Source: Halomonas nitroreducens
GTDB lineage: Bacteria; Pseudomonadota; Gammaproteobacteria; Pseudomonadales; Halomonadaceae
Assembly (NCBI RefSeq): GCF_003966155.1
Contig: NZ_RXNS01000023.1
Coordinates: 1-54,919, forward strand
Length of the DNA: 54,919 nucleotides
Reading direction: 5' to 3'
Position numbers and translations under genes: made by a program. Below are positions 35,428-45,015 of the stretch, in pieces (the stretch's first letter is position 1; each line of letters starts with the position of its first letter). The notes below the pieces were generated by a model. The model worked only from the letters and a program-made list of their open reading frames with translations, was not told the DNA's origin and did not search any database.

Positions 35428-36819
35428 ATGCAGATCTACAACACGCTCACCCGGCGCAAGGAAACCTTCACGCCCATCGATCCGGGCAAGGTGCGCATGT
35501 ACGTCTGCGGCATGACCGTCTACGACTACTGCCATCTGGGCCATGCCCGGGTCATGGTGGCCTTCGACGTCATCACTCGCTACCTGCGCGCGCGTGGCTT
35601 CGACGTCACCTATGTGCGCAACATCACCGACATCGACGACAAGATCCTCCGGCGAGCCGACGAGAACGGCGAGACCATCGAGGCGCTCACCGACCGCATG
35701 ATCGACGCCATGCACGAGGACGAGGGCCGTCTCGGGGTGCTGCGCCCCGACGCCGAGCCCCGGGCAACCCAGCATGTCGACGAGATCGTCGCCATGATCC
35801 AGGCGCTGATCGACAAGGGCTATGCCTATGCCGCGGACAACGGTGATGTCTACTATCGGGTGCGCCGGTTCGAGGGCTACGGCAAGCTCAACAACCGCGA
35901 CCCCGACGAGATGCGTTCCGGGGCCCGGGTCGATGTCGACGAGCACAAGGAGGACCCGCTGGATTTCGTGCTGTGGAAGGCGGCCAAGTCCGGCGAGGCC
36001 AACTGGCTGTCGCCCTGGGGGGCGGGACGTCCCGGCTGGCACATCGAGTGCTCGGCGATGTCCACCTGCTGCCTGGGCGAGACCTTCGACATCCATGGCG
36101 GCGGGCCGGACCTGACCTTTCCGCATCACGAGAACGAGATCGCCCAGAGCGAGGCGGCCACCGGCAAGCCCTACGTCAATACCTGGATGCATGCCGGCGC
36201 CGTGCGGGTGAACCAGGAGAAGATGTCCAAGTCGCTGGGCAACTTCTTCACCATCCGCGAGGTGCTCGAGCACCACGACCCGGAAGTGGTGCGCTACCTG
36301 CTGGTCGCGAGCCACTATCGCAGCCCGATCAACTACGCCCCCGAGTCGCTGGCCGACGCCCGCAAGTCTCTGGAGCGTTTCTACAATGCCCTGGCGGACG
36401 TCGAGGCGCAGGAGGGCACGGTGGACGGGGCCTTCGATCGACGCTTCACCGCCGCCATGGACGATGACTTCAATACCGCCGAGGCGATGTCGGTGCTCTT
36501 CGACCTGGCCCGGGAGCTCAACCGGGCCAAGAAGGAGGCCCCGCAGCAGGCGCCGGCGCTGGCCGCCGAGCTCAGGCGGCTGGGCGAGGTGCTGGGTCTG
36601 CTGCAGCAGGCGCCGGCGGCCTTCCTCCAGGGCGGCGTGGCCGACCTGCCGTTGCCCGAGGCCGAGATCGAGGCGCGGATCGCCGCCCGGGCCGCGGCCA
36701 AGAAGGCCCGGGACTTCGCCCGAGCCGACAGCATCCGGGACGAGCTGGCCGCGCTCGGCATCGTGCTCAAGGACAGCCGAGAGGGGACCACCTGGGTCCT
36801 CGAGGCGCCAAGCGACTGA
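35428..36819 (+). CDS. cysS: Cysteinyl-tRNA synthetase
   Basis: A 463-residue class I synthetase charging tRNA-Cys. The zinc-binding Cys and HIGH-type motif lie in [23 protein letters not shown] sequence (residues 27-45); further zinc ligands are in HIECSAMS and HHENEIAQS; the KMSKS motif is [10 protein letters not shown] near 265-274. The C-terminal domain is normal. A strong terminator follows at 36918. Confidence 0.97.
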   Translation: MQIYNTLTRRKETFTPIDPGKVRMYVCGMTVYDYCHLGHARVMVAFDVITRYLRARGFDVTYVRNITDIDDKILRRADENGETIEALTDRMIDAMHEDEGRLGVLRPDAEPRATQHVDEIVAMIQALIDKGYAYAADNGDVYYRVRRFEGYGKLNNRDPDEMRSGARVDVDEHKEDPLDFVLWKAAKSGEANWLSPWGAGRPGWHIECSAMSTCCLGETFDIHGGGPDLTFPHHENEIAQSEAATGKPYVNTWMHAGAVRVNQEKMSKSLGNFFTIREVLEHHDPEVVRYLLVASHYRSPINYAPESLADARKSLERFYNALADVEAQEGTVDGAFDRRFTAAMDDDFNTAEAMSVLFDLARELNRAKKEAPQQAPALAAELRRLGEVLGLLQQAPAAFLQGGVADLPLPEAEIEARIAARAAAKKARDFARADSIRDELAALGIVLKDSREGTTWVLEAPSD

Positions 36820-36917
36820 GCCCCATGTGCCGAAGGCGCGAGGGCAGGCCGCCTGCCATGGCGGCCACCAGCGAGCGCTCGATCCACGGGTCGTGAGCGT
36901 CCCGCCTGAGAGACGAT

Positions 36918-36947
36918 ACGCCCGGCAATTGCCGGGCGTGTTTGTGT
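36918..36947 (+). terminator. Terminator after cysS
   Basis: A perfect 22-base palindrome (ACGCCCGGCAA and its complement) followed by GTTTGTGT. It lies about 100 bases after the cysS stop and also faces the end of the minus-strand small gene. Confidence 0.75.
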
Positions 36948-36956
36948 CGGCCGCGC

Positions 36957-37256
36957 TCAGACGCCGGGGTCGGCGACTGAACGCGCGCCAGGGGACGGCT
37001 CCTGCGGTTCAGTGATGCGACTCTCTCGGGCATGACAGAAGCGGGAGGCTGCGTTCGGCCTGTCGTCGACGACGGCCATGGCCTCGGCAAGGCTGTTGGC
37101 CACCGCGTTCCAGGGCAGCGGCGATCCGGCGAGATGGCAGTGGTAGAGGGCGTCGTCGTCGATGTCGACGCGATGGATGTCGTTGCCCCGATTGTCCTGC
37201 CACCAGTCGGCATGGACTTGCTGCCAGCGAGGGGCAAGGGGAGCATCGATGTGCAT
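36957..37256 (-). CDS. Small unrecognised protein
   Basis: A 99-residue protein I do not recognise. The N-terminus is acidic and His-rich (HRVDIDDDALYHCHLAG, about residues 28-44), and the tail from about residue 65 is poorly ordered. On the minus strand a clear GGAGG lies about 9 bases before the ATG, which supports translation. It converges on the cysS terminator. No neighbour hints at a role. Confidence 0.55.
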   Translation of the reverse strand: MHIDAPLAPRWQQVHADWWQDNRGNDIHRVDIDDDALYHCHLAGSPLPWNAVANSLAEAMAVVDDRPNAASRFCHARESRITEPQEPSPGARSVADPGV

Positions 37257-37787
37257 GAGGATTTCCCTCCCTTGATCACCCGTGAAGGGCGTGAGCTCAG
37301 GATGCTTGCCAGATCGGCAGGCGCGGCGGCGTCAGTCCGTGCCAGCCTGAATAGAGAGCGACTCGGCGCCTGGCGTTGGCCTGGTGCGTGGGTACCAGGC
37401 CTTCGTGGGCGCATGGGACAGGCCGCCGGCGGTTACCCCGTCATGAGATCGGGGAGGGGGGCGCGAGAACCGGCCGAGCCGGCCTGTCCGGCCTGCTTGG
37501 GGGAGGGGGCATTTCGCCAAGGGAGCCGGGGGCAACGGCAATAGCTGATTCATATTGCATCCCTCCAAATGGAGTGCCAGCCATGGGCAGCGATTCCTGG
37601 TCGCTGGGTATCGATGTGGGAGGGCGGGCACTCATCCCGGTCGGGAGGGCCAGCCCATGACCTCAGGATAGTAGAAGAACGCTGTTCGTAAACGCTGTTC
37701 TTTAATTTTTCCCTGTGTCGGCCGGCAGCAAGAAGGGCCGCGGAAGACGAATCGGGTCGAGCGCTCGGCGGCAGGCCGGGTGTGTGG
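37257..37787. other. Gene-free region
   Basis: About 530 bases without a gene I can support. It must hold the promoter of the small minus-strand gene at its left end. A tandem operator-like repeat lies at 37677-37700, followed by an AT-rich TTTAATTTTT run. Possible short frames here lack ribosome sites. Confidence 0.5.
37677..37700. promoter_or_regulatory. Tandem operator-like repeat (GAACGCTGTTC / AACGCTGTTC)
   Basis: AACGCTGTTC occurs at 37678-37687 and again at 37691-37700, 13 bases apart. The first copy is an interrupted palindrome GAAC-GCT-GTTC. A TTTAATTTTT run follows. This looks like a pair of binding sites for a dimeric regulator, but no gene start lies close by. Confidence 0.4.
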
Positions 37788-38747
37788 CTAGGCGGGCGGC
37801 AACGGCACCTGGCGCGGCCAGTCGTCTGTGACGACGAACAGCCGGCACCACTGCGTCGGCGACGGCGGTCCGGGGAGGCGCAGGGCGAGCTGCACCGGGG
37901 CGCCATGAGCGGCGAAATGCGTCTTCAGCCGATGTTCCAGTACCGCCAGGGGCGCCAGTCGCTCGGCACGGGGCAGGGCCAGCCAGTGAGGCTTGCACAG
38001 CCAGGCGCCACGGCTGCCCTCGGGCAGCTCGGCGCGCAGGGCCGACCAGTTGCGCCAGTGCAGCCAGCGGCCCCGCAGGTGCGCCGGCGAGGCATCCCGG
38101 GGCGGGGGCAGGTCATGGTCAAGCGGGTAGAAGAGCACGCCCGGCATGGCGAGGCGCTGCTGCAGCCGCGGCAGGGGGGAGTGGCCGAGACACGCGGCCA
38201 GGGCCGCTCGCGCGTCCGGCGAGTGCGCCAGCGGCAGCTGGTGACGTTCCAGGTGGCTGCGCTTGAGGGCCAGGCTGTCCAGTCCCCCGGGGCCGATCCA
38301 GCGGGCCTGGTCGTCCTCGGCGCCGGGGCCCTCCGGGAGGCCCAGGTAGTACTTGATAGCGACCTCCAGATGCACCGGGGCGGGGTCGCGGCGAAGCCGG
38401 TAGACCAGGTCGAGTTCGCCCAGGGTCCGGTGGTCTCGCACCACCGGCAGGTTGTGGGCCAGCAGCTGGGTGGCGGGGGCGGTGGCCAGCAGGAATTGCC
38501 ACAGCCGCTCGTGATAGTGTCCCATGCGTCCCTTGAGGGTCGCGCCCACGCAGCGCTCGAGGGCGCTCGGGCGGGCCTGGAGCGCATCCAGGAAGTCCGC
38601 CAGGGCCCTGTCGTCGGCGAGCCCCAGGCTCGCCGGGTCCGGCCGGCGGAGATCGAGCAGGTCCGGTGCCAGCAGCAGCCAGGCCAGGTCCCTGACCAGC
38701 GGGTGATGCCAGCGGTCGATGATATCGTGAAGCCCGTCGGGCGGCAT
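37788..38747 (-). CDS. DUF1853 family protein (nuclease-like fold)
   Basis: A 319-residue protein of the DUF1853 family. The region GELDLVYRL, then HLEVAIKYYLG about 15 residues later (near residues 123-150), matches a PD-(D/E)xK nuclease core: Asp, then E-x-x-x-K. LLAPDLL and HPLVRDLAWL near the start are family features. ATG 38747 is preferred; a TTG 14 codons upstream is the only longer alternative. Biological role is unknown. It is divergent from the osmolyte transporter operon. Confidence 0.75.
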   Translation of the reverse strand: MPPDGLHDIIDRWHHPLVRDLAWLLLAPDLLDLRRPDPASLGLADDRALADFLDALQARPSALERCVGATLKGRMGHYHERLWQFLLATAPATQLLAHNLPVVRDHRTLGELDLVYRLRRDPAPVHLEVAIKYYLGLPEGPGAEDDQARWIGPGGLDSLALKRSHLERHQLPLAHSPDARAALAACLGHSPLPRLQQRLAMPGVLFYPLDHDLPPPRDASPAHLRGRWLHWRNWSALRAELPEGSRGAWLCKPHWLALPRAERLAPLAVLEHRLKTHFAAHGAPVQLALRLPGPPSPTQWCRLFVVTDDWPRQVPLPPA

Positions 38748-38778
38748 GCGCTCTGGTTCCTGGCGTTGAGATGCCGTT

Positions 38779-38808
38779 CTGACAGCCAAGCTGTACAGGC
38801 CTTATACT
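38779..38808 (+). promoter_or_regulatory. Promoter of the osmolyte ABC operon
   Basis: CTGACA (38779-38784), an 18-base spacer and TATACT (38803-38808), ending 34 bases before the first start codon. A CTGTACAG palindrome lies in the spacer and could be an operator. Confidence 0.55.
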
Positions 38809-38842
38809 CAGGATACATTCAATAAGGAAGTGGGTGGTAACC

Positions 38843-39757
38843 ATGAAGCCAGTACTGACGCGTCTCGCTGCCGTCGCGACCGGCACCCTGATGACCCTCG
38901 CCGTCGCCCAGGCCCAGGACCCGGTGGTGGTCGCCTCCAAGATCGATACCGAGGGCTCGGTGCTGGGGCAGCTGATCCTGCAGCGCCTGGAGGCCGGCGG
39001 CATCGAGGTCGAGAATCGCCTGCAGCTCGGCGGCACCAGTATCGTGCGTGGGGCGCTCACCGCCGGCGAGATCGACCTCTATCCCGAGTATACCGGCAAC
39101 GGCGCCTTCTTCTTCGATATGGCCGACAGCCCGGTGTGGAAGGAGGCCGAGCAGGCCTACGAGACCGTCAGCCGGAAGGATCGGGAGCAGAACGGCCTGG
39201 TCTGGCTGACCCCGGCAGATGCCAACAACACCTGGGCGATCAGCGTGCGCGGCGAGCTGGCCCGCGAGCACGACCTGGCGAGTCTCGAGGATCTCGCGGC
39301 CTACCTGGACGACGGGGGCGAGATCAAGCTCGCCGCCAGCGCCGAGTTCGTGGAGTCGCCCCAGGCCCTGCCGGCCTTCCAGGAGGCCTACGGCTTCGAG
39401 CTGTCCGAGGAGCAGCTGCTGGTGCTCTCCGGTGGCAACACCGCCGCCACCATGCGCGCCGCCGCCCAGCAGACCAGCGGCGTCAATGCCGCCATGACCT
39501 ACGGTACCGACGGCGGCCTCCAGGCCCTGGACCTGGTGGTGATGAGCGACACCCTGGGCGTGCAGCCGGTCTACCAGCCGGCCCCGGTGGTCAGGCAGAG
39601 CGTGCTCGAGGCTCACCCGGAGATCGAGTCACTGCTGGCCCCGGTCTTCGCGGCCCTGGATCGCGACACCCTGCAGCGCCTCAACGGCGATGTCGCCGTC
39701 AATGGGCGTGACCCGGCGCAGGTCGCCGCGGACTTCCTCGCCAGCCTGGACGAGTGA
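38843..39757 (+). CDS. osmF: Osmoprotectant (glycine-betaine type) ABC transporter substrate-binding protein, YehZ/OsmF-like
   Basis: A 304-residue periplasmic binding protein with a signal peptide (cleavage near AVAQA-QD, residue 25). VVASKIDTEGSVLGQLIL and AGEIDLYPEYTGNGAFFF-like sequence (DLYPEYTGNG near residue 80) are typical of the OpuC/YehZ quaternary-amine family. It hands ligand to the three following subunits, with which it shares overlapping stops and starts. The order and sizes (SBP, long permease, ATPase, short permease) match E. coli yehZYXW. In E. coli this system has low affinity; in a halophile it may matter more. Confidence 0.88.
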   Translation: MKPVLTRLAAVATGTLMTLAVAQAQDPVVVASKIDTEGSVLGQLILQRLEAGGIEVENRLQLGGTSIVRGALTAGEIDLYPEYTGNGAFFFDMADSPVWKEAEQAYETVSRKDREQNGLVWLTPADANNTWAISVRGELAREHDLASLEDLAAYLDDGGEIKLAASAEFVESPQALPAFQEAYGFELSEEQLLVLSGGNTAATMRAAAQQTSGVNAAMTYGTDGGLQALDLVVMSDTLGVQPVYQPAPVVRQSVLEAHPEIESLLAPVFAALDRDTLQRLNGDVAVNGRDPAQVAADFLASLDE

Positions 39758-40932
39758 GGCCCGGGGTGCGTCGGGAAACCTCACGCCCCAATATCGTCCT
39801 TGCCAGCCTGCTGCTGGCCACCCTGGTCGCCTGGGTCGGCCTGGACGCCGTGAGCGTCGCGCCCAACCGCATCGTGCCCGGCAGTGGCCATGGCGCCCAT
39901 GAGGTCGCCGGTACCGCCGGCCTGGCGGCGAGCCTGCTGCCCCTGCTGGCCGGGCTCGGGCTGGCCTGGCGGCCCACCCTGGGCAGGCTCAGGTTGTCGC
40001 TGGGACTGGTCGTGGCGATGCTGGCCGCCTTGCCCGCCTGGCTGGCGCTGGCCGCCGCCAACCTGGTCGACCCCGCACTGCCTCAGGCTCGCATGGGGAT
40101 TGGCGCGGGTGTCTGGGTTGCGCTCTTCCTGCTGCTGCTGGCGATGATCGAGCTGCGCAGCCGGCTGTCCCTGTCGCGGGCGCTGGGCTGGGCGCTGCTG
40201 CTGGTGCCGCTGGCGAGCCTGACGGCCTGCCTGGCCGTGTGGCTCGAGCCCCTGGCCCTGCGTCAGGAGTACCTGGGGCGCAGCGAGCAGTTCCTCGGTG
40301 CCATCGGCGAGCACTTGTTGCTGGTCGGCGTGGCCGTGGCGGCGAGCCTGGTGCTGGGAGTGGCCATGGCCCTGGCCATGCGTCACTGGCCCGGGGTCCA
40401 GAAGGTCGGCTTCGCGGTGCTCAACTTCCTGCAGACGATTCCCAGCCTGGCGCTGTTCGGCCTGCTGCTGGCCCCGCTCGCCTGGCTGGCCGCCAACGTC
40501 GAGTGGTTGGCGGCCCTGGGGGTCAGCGGCATCGGCTGGGCGCCGGCGCTGCTGGCGCTGGTGGGCTACAGCCTGCTGCCTATGGTGCGCAACACCTTCG
40601 TCGCCCTGGACGAGGTCGACCCCGGGGTGATCGAGGCGGCCCGCGGCATGGGCATGAGCCGCGGCCAGGTGTTTCGCCAGGTGCGCCTGCCGCTGGCGCT
40701 GCCGGTGATCCTCGAAGGCATCCGCATCACCTCGGTGCAGGCCATTGGCCTCACCGCGGTGGCCGCGCTGATCGGCGCCGGCGGCCTCGGCACCTTCATC
40801 TTCCAGGGTCTGGGCCAGGCGGCCATGGACCTGGTGCTGCTCGGCGCCCTGCCGATCCTGGTGATGGCGCTGGTCGCCGATGCCTTGCTCGGGGCCCTCA
40901 CCGACCTGCTGCGCCCGGGAGGGGCGACATGA
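39754..40932 (+). CDS. yehY: Osmoprotectant ABC transporter permease, long subunit (YehY-like)
   Basis: A 392-residue inner-membrane permease. The N-terminal ~185 residues form an additional hydrophobic domain with about five helices, as in YehY. The C-terminal BPD permease domain has LQTIPSLALFGLLLAPLAW and the EAA loop EAARGMGMSRGQVFRQVRLPLALP (in two parts, near residues 290-313). It starts at GTG 39754, overlapping the preceding stop (GTGA). Confidence 0.9.
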   Translation: MRPGVRRETSRPNIVLASLLLATLVAWVGLDAVSVAPNRIVPGSGHGAHEVAGTAGLAASLLPLLAGLGLAWRPTLGRLRLSLGLVVAMLAALPAWLALAAANLVDPALPQARMGIGAGVWVALFLLLLAMIELRSRLSLSRALGWALLLVPLASLTACLAVWLEPLALRQEYLGRSEQFLGAIGEHLLLVGVAVAASLVLGVAMALAMRHWPGVQKVGFAVLNFLQTIPSLALFGLLLAPLAWLAANVEWLAALGVSGIGWAPALLALVGYSLLPMVRNTFVALDEVDPGVIEAARGMGMSRGQVFRQVRLPLALPVILEGIRITSVQAIGLTAVAALIGAGGLGTFIFQGLGQAAMDLVLLGALPILVMALVADALLGALTDLLRPGGAT

Positions 40933-41873
40933 TCGATCTGATCCACGTGACCAAGCGCTTCGGCGAAGAGACCGCGGTGGAGGACATTTCGCTGTCCGTG
41001 GCCCGGGGCGAGTTCTGCGTGCTGGTAGGCACCTCCGGCTGCGGCAAGTCGACGACCCTGCGCATGATCAATCGCCTCATCGAGCACAGCGAGGGCGAGA
41101 TCCATATCGAGGGCCAGCAGATCCGCGCCTTTCGCGGGGAGACCCTGCGACGGCGCATGGGCTATGCGATCCAGAGCACTGGCCTGTTCCCCCACTGGAC
41201 GGTCGAGCGCAATATCGGCCTGGTGCCGCGACTGCTCAAGTGGCCGGCGGAACGGGTCCGCGAGAGGGTCGAGGAGTTGATGACCCTGCTGGGCCTGGCC
41301 GTGGACGAGTTCGCGGGCAAGTATCCGCGCCAGCTCTCGGGCGGCCAGGCCCAGCGGGTCGGGGTGGCCCGGGCCCTGGCCGCGGACCCCGATATCCTGC
41401 TGATGGACGAGCCCTTCGGCGCCCTGGACCCGATCACACGGGAAACCCTGCAGGAGGAGCTGCGTGCCCTGCAGGCCCGGCTGCAGAAGACCATCGTCTT
41501 CGTCACCCACGACATGGACGAGGCGTTGCGCCTGGCCGACCGTCTGGTGGTCATGCACCAGGGCCGCATCCGGCAGCAGGGCCACCCCCTGGCATTGCTC
41601 CGCGAGCCCGCCGACGACTTCGTCGCCTCGCTGCTCGGCGGCGAGGACCGTGGCCTCAAGGAAGCGGCCCTGCTGCCGGTGAGCGAGCGGATGCTGCCGC
41701 TGGGCCCCCGGCTGGTGGCCCGGGAGCGGGTGGTCCAGCACGCCACCCTGCGCGAGGCCCTGTCGATCATGCTCTGGCGCCACGCCGAGCGCCTGACCGT
41801 GGTCGACGACGAGGATATCCCCATCGGCGAGCTGTCGCTGCGGCGGCTGGTGGGGGCCCGAAGCCATGACTAG
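40929..41873 (+). CDS. yehX: Osmoprotectant ABC transporter ATPase (YehX-like)
   Basis: A 314-residue ABC ATPase. Walker A is GTSGCGKSTTL (about residues 35-45), the Q-loop AIQSTGLFPHW, signature LSGGQAQRVGVARALA near 136-151 and Walker B ILLMDEPFGALD near 155-166. The C-terminal ~75 residues form a CBS-like tail (RLTVVDDEDIPIGELSL), as in OpuA/YehX proteins, which may sense ionic strength or nucleotides. ATGA overlap with yehY. Confidence 0.92.
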   Translation: MIDLIHVTKRFGEETAVEDISLSVARGEFCVLVGTSGCGKSTTLRMINRLIEHSEGEIHIEGQQIRAFRGETLRRRMGYAIQSTGLFPHWTVERNIGLVPRLLKWPAERVRERVEELMTLLGLAVDEFAGKYPRQLSGGQAQRVGVARALAADPDILLMDEPFGALDPITRETLQEELRALQARLQKTIVFVTHDMDEALRLADRLVVMHQGRIRQQGHPLALLREPADDFVASLLGGEDRGLKEAALLPVSERMLPLGPRLVARERVVQHATLREALSIMLWRHAERLTVVDDEDIPIGELSLRRLVGARSHD

Positions 41874-42624
41874 GGCGTTGACCTGGCGGGCCGGGACACA
41901 GGCGGGTCGCCGCTGGCTGGCGCCGGCCGTCTGGCTGTTGCTGCTGCTGGCGGCCTGCCTGGGCATGGCGCAGCTCGAGGGACTGTTCCGCCTGGTCGAG
42001 CCCGACAGCCGGGCCGTCGTCTACGCACGTGCCGACTTCCTCGTGCTGCTCGGGCGCCACCTGCTGGTGGTCGGCGTGGCGGGCCTGCTGGCGATCCTGG
42101 TGGGCGTCGGCGCCGCGGTGGCCGTCACCCGGCCGGGTGGACGCGACTTCCTGCCGCTGGTGGCCCAGCTGGCCTCCATCGGCCAGACCTTCCCGCCGGT
42201 GGCGGTGCTGGCGCTGGCCGTGCCGGTGCTCGGCTTCGGCACCCTGCCGATCATCGTGGCGCTGGTGCTCTACGGCCTGCTGCCCATCGTGCGCAATACC
42301 CTGGCCGGGATCGAGGGCATCGACCCCGGCGTGCGCGAGGCGGCACGGGGCATGGGCATGACCGGGGGGCAGCTGCTGCGCCAGGTGGAACTGCCCCTGG
42401 CGGCGCCGGTGATCCTCGCCGGCATCCGCACTTCGGTGACCATCAATATCGCCACCGCGGCCATCGGTGCCACCGTGGGCGCCAGTAACCTGGGTGACCC
42501 GATCATCTCGGGCATCGTCAACGGCAACACCGCCTATGTCCTCCAGGGCGCAGTGCTGATCGGCCTGCTGGCGCTCACCGTCGACAGCCTCTTCGCTCGC
42601 CTGCAATCCCGTCCGGTTCGCTGA
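41866..42624 (+). CDS. yehW: Osmoprotectant ABC transporter permease, short subunit (YehW-like)
   Basis: A 252-residue permease with about six membrane helices. The EAA loop is VREAARGMGMTGGQLLRQVELPLAAPV, seen near residues 159-185. GQTFPPVAVLALAVPVLGFG is the usual preceding helix. It starts within the last codons of the ATPase gene (8-base overlap), completing the four-gene operon. Confidence 0.9.
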   Translation: MTRALTWRAGTQAGRRWLAPAVWLLLLLAACLGMAQLEGLFRLVEPDSRAVVYARADFLVLLGRHLLVVGVAGLLAILVGVGAAVAVTRPGGRDFLPLVAQLASIGQTFPPVAVLALAVPVLGFGTLPIIVALVLYGLLPIVRNTLAGIEGIDPGVREAARGMGMTGGQLLRQVELPLAAPVILAGIRTSVTINIATAAIGATVGASNLGDPIISGIVNGNTAYVLQGAVLIGLLALTVDSLFARLQSRPVR

Positions 42625-42686
42625 GCCTGCCGTGCCCCTCATGCGGGCATGGCAGAAGGCTCCCGGGGACTGTTCAAGCCTTTCAG

Positions 42687-42702
42687 TTTACGTTAACGTC
42701 AA
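42687..42702. promoter_or_regulatory. LiuR-like operator before the BCKDH operon
   Basis: TTTACGTTAACGTCAA, centred on the perfect palindrome ACGTTAACGT, about 85 bases before the first start codon. It resembles the inverted repeat I recall for LiuR, a MerR-family regulator of branched-chain amino-acid breakdown in proteobacteria. The function of the downstream genes fits that regulator. Confidence 0.55.
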
Positions 42703-42787
42703 TCCTGCTGCGTTGATCGGCGCCGGGGCAATCCCCTGGCGATCCGAAAGAATAGAGACAACACTGCCCTCAAAAGGGGTAAGGATC

Positions 42788-44008
42788 ATGACGATGAGCA
42801 CAACGCGAGATATCCACTCGCCGGATTTTCTGGCCGGGGACGAGTTCAGCATTCCCACCTATCGGGTCCTCACCCAGGAGGGCACCCTCCACGAGGGCGC
42901 CGAGGCCCCGACCCTCGACCGCGACAAGGCTCGCGACATCTACACGGCGATGATCGCCACCCGGGTGCTCGACGAGCGCATGATGGCCGCCCAGCGTCAG
43001 GGTCGACTGAGCTTCTATATGCAGTGCACCGGCGAGGAAGCCGCCGTGATCGGCGCCACCGCGGCACTCGACGATGCCGACATGATCATGGCCCAGTACC
43101 GCGAGCAGGGCGCCCTGGTCTATCGCGGCTTCACCTTCGATGAGTTCATGAACCAGCTGTTCGGCAACGAGCTGGACTACGGCAAGGGCCGCCAGATGCC
43201 GATCCACTACGGCTCGCGCAAGCTGCACTACATGACCATCTCCTCGCCGCTGGCCACCCAGATTCCCCAGGCCACGGGGTATGCCTACGGCCAGAAGCTG
43301 GCCGGCGACGGCCTGTGCACCGTGGTCTTCTTCGGCGAAGGCGCCGCCTCCGAGGGCGACTTCCACGCCGCCCTGAACATGGCGGCGGTCCACGAGGCAC
43401 CGGTGATCTTCTTCTGCCGCAACAACGGCTACGCCATCTCCACCCCGGCCATCGAGCAGTTCGCCGCCGACGGCGTGGCGCCGCGAGCCTTCGGCTATCG
43501 CATGCACGTGATCCGCGTCGACGGCAATGACATCCTGGCGGTCTACCGGGCCACCCAGGAGGCGCGTCGCCTCGCCGTCGAGCACAACAAGCCGGTGCTG
43601 ATCGAGGCCATGACCTATCGCCTGGCCGCCCACTCCTCCTCGGACGACCCTTCCGGATATCGCTCGCGCAAGGAAGAGGAGGCCTGGCGGGAGAAGGACC
43701 CCATCCTGCGCATGAAGCGCTGGATGAGCGAACAGGGCTGGTGGGACGACGAGGAGGAGAAGGCCCTCCAGGAGCGGCTGCGTCGCGAGGTGCTGGAGAC
43801 CATGAAACAGGCCGAGAAACGGCCGCCGCCGCCCCTGGACAGCCTGGTGACCGACGTCTATGCCGAGGTGACCCCGGCCCTGCAGCATCAGCTCGACGCC
43901 CTCAAGGCGCACATCCGTCGCTACCCGGACGCCTACCCCAAGGGAGCCCGCTTCCTGGATCCCGAGGTGAGCCGTACCGACGACGCCAACGACAAGGGAG
44001 AGTCTTGA
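42788..44008 (+). CDS. bkdA1: Branched-chain 2-oxoacid dehydrogenase E1 alpha subunit
   Basis: A 406-residue thiamin-diphosphate subunit that decarboxylates 2-oxoisovalerate, 2-oxoisocaproate and related acids from Val, Leu and Ile. The ThDP motif runs [14 protein letters not shown] to CRNNGYAIS (about residues 182-222). The conserved phospho-loop is kept: [12 protein letters not shown] at residues 282-293, including both serines that align with the regulatory sites of mammalian E1 alpha. A second start (ATG 42794) is equally possible, as AAGGA lies 8 bases before it. Co-transcribed with E1 beta (1-base gap) and E2. Confidence 0.93.
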   Translation: MTMSTTRDIHSPDFLAGDEFSIPTYRVLTQEGTLHEGAEAPTLDRDKARDIYTAMIATRVLDERMMAAQRQGRLSFYMQCTGEEAAVIGATAALDDADMIMAQYREQGALVYRGFTFDEFMNQLFGNELDYGKGRQMPIHYGSRKLHYMTISSPLATQIPQATGYAYGQKLAGDGLCTVVFFGEGAASEGDFHAALNMAAVHEAPVIFFCRNNGYAISTPAIEQFAADGVAPRAFGYRMHVIRVDGNDILAVYRATQEARRLAVEHNKPVLIEAMTYRLAAHSSSDDPSGYRSRKEEEAWREKDPILRMKRWMSEQGWWDDEEEKALQERLRREVLETMKQAEKRPPPPLDSLVTDVYAEVTPALQHQLDALKAHIRRYPDAYPKGARFLDPEVSRTDDANDKGES

Positions 44009-44009
44009 G

Positions 44010-44987
44010 ATGCCGACCATGAACATGCTGCAGGCGATCAACAATGCCCTGGACATCGCCATGGCCGAGGACGAGAAGGTGCTGTGCTTCGGCGAGGACG
44101 TGGGCGGCTTCGGCGGCGTCTTCCGCGCCACCAGCCATCTCCAGGAGCGTTACGGCAAGCAGCGCTGCTTCAATACCCCGCTGGTGGAGCAGGGCATCAT
44201 CGGCTTCGCCAATGGCCTGGCCGCCCAGGGCTCGGTGCCGGTGGCGGAGATCCAGTTCGCCGACTACATCTTTCCGGCCTTCGACCAGATCGTCAACGAG
44301 ACTGCCAAGTTTCGCTATCGCTCCGGCGATCTCTTCAATGTGGGCGGGTTGACCATCCGTGCCCCCTATGGCGGCGGTATCTCCGGCGGCCACTATCACT
44401 CCCAGTCCCCGGAGGCCTACTTCGCCCATACGCCGGGCCTGAAGATCGTCGTGCCGCGCAATCCCTACGAGGCCAAGGGGCTGTTGCTCGCCTCGATCCG
44501 CGACCCGGACCCGGTGATCTTCTTCGAGCCCAAGCGCCTCTACCGTGCCTCCACCGGCGAGGTCCCCGACGAGGACTATCAGCTGCCGCTGGGCGAGGCA
44601 GAGATCACCAAGGAGGGCAGCGACGTCACCCTGGTGGGGTGGGGGGCTCAGATGGAGGTCATCGACAAGGCCGTGGAGCTGGCCGAGAAGGAGGGCATCT
44701 CCTGCGAGGTGATCGACCTGCGCTGCATCCTGCCCTGGGACGCGGACACGGTGGCCGAGTCGGTGCTCAAGACCGGCCGGCTGGTGGTGACCCACGAGGC
44801 ACCGCGCACCGGCGGCTTCGCCGGCGAGATCGCCGCGGCCATCCAGGATCGCTGCTTCCTGTATCTGGAATCGCCCATCATGCGCGTGACCGGCCTGGAC
44901 ACCCCCTTCCCGCTGACGCTGGAGAAGGAATACCTGCCGGACCACCTCAAGATCTTCGAGGCCATTCGCGAGTGCGTGAACTACTGA
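44010..44987 (+). CDS. bkdA2: Branched-chain 2-oxoacid dehydrogenase E1 beta subunit
   Basis: A 325-residue transketolase-like beta subunit. [17 protein letters not shown] near residues 26-42 contacts Th[19 protein letters not shown] near 57-73, [22 protein letters not shown] sequence near 120-137, and the C-terminal [16 protein letters not shown]. It forms the alpha2-beta2 E1 heterotetramer with the preceding gene product. Confidence 0.95.
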   Translation: MPTMNMLQAINNALDIAMAEDEKVLCFGEDVGGFGGVFRATSHLQERYGKQRCFNTPLVEQGIIGFANGLAAQGSVPVAEIQFADYIFPAFDQIVNETAKFRYRSGDLFNVGGLTIRAPYGGGISGGHYHSQSPEAYFAHTPGLKIVVPRNPYEAKGLLLASIRDPDPVIFFEPKRLYRASTGEVPDEDYQLPLGEAEITKEGSDVTLVGWGAQMEVIDKAVELAEKEGISCEVIDLRCILPWDADTVAESVLKTGRLVVTHEAPRTGGFAGEIAAAIQDRCFLYLESPIMRVTGLDTPFPLTLEKEYLPDHLKIFEAIRECVNY

Positions 44988-45015
44988 CGGCCGATATCAG
45001 GACAGGAGAGACATC

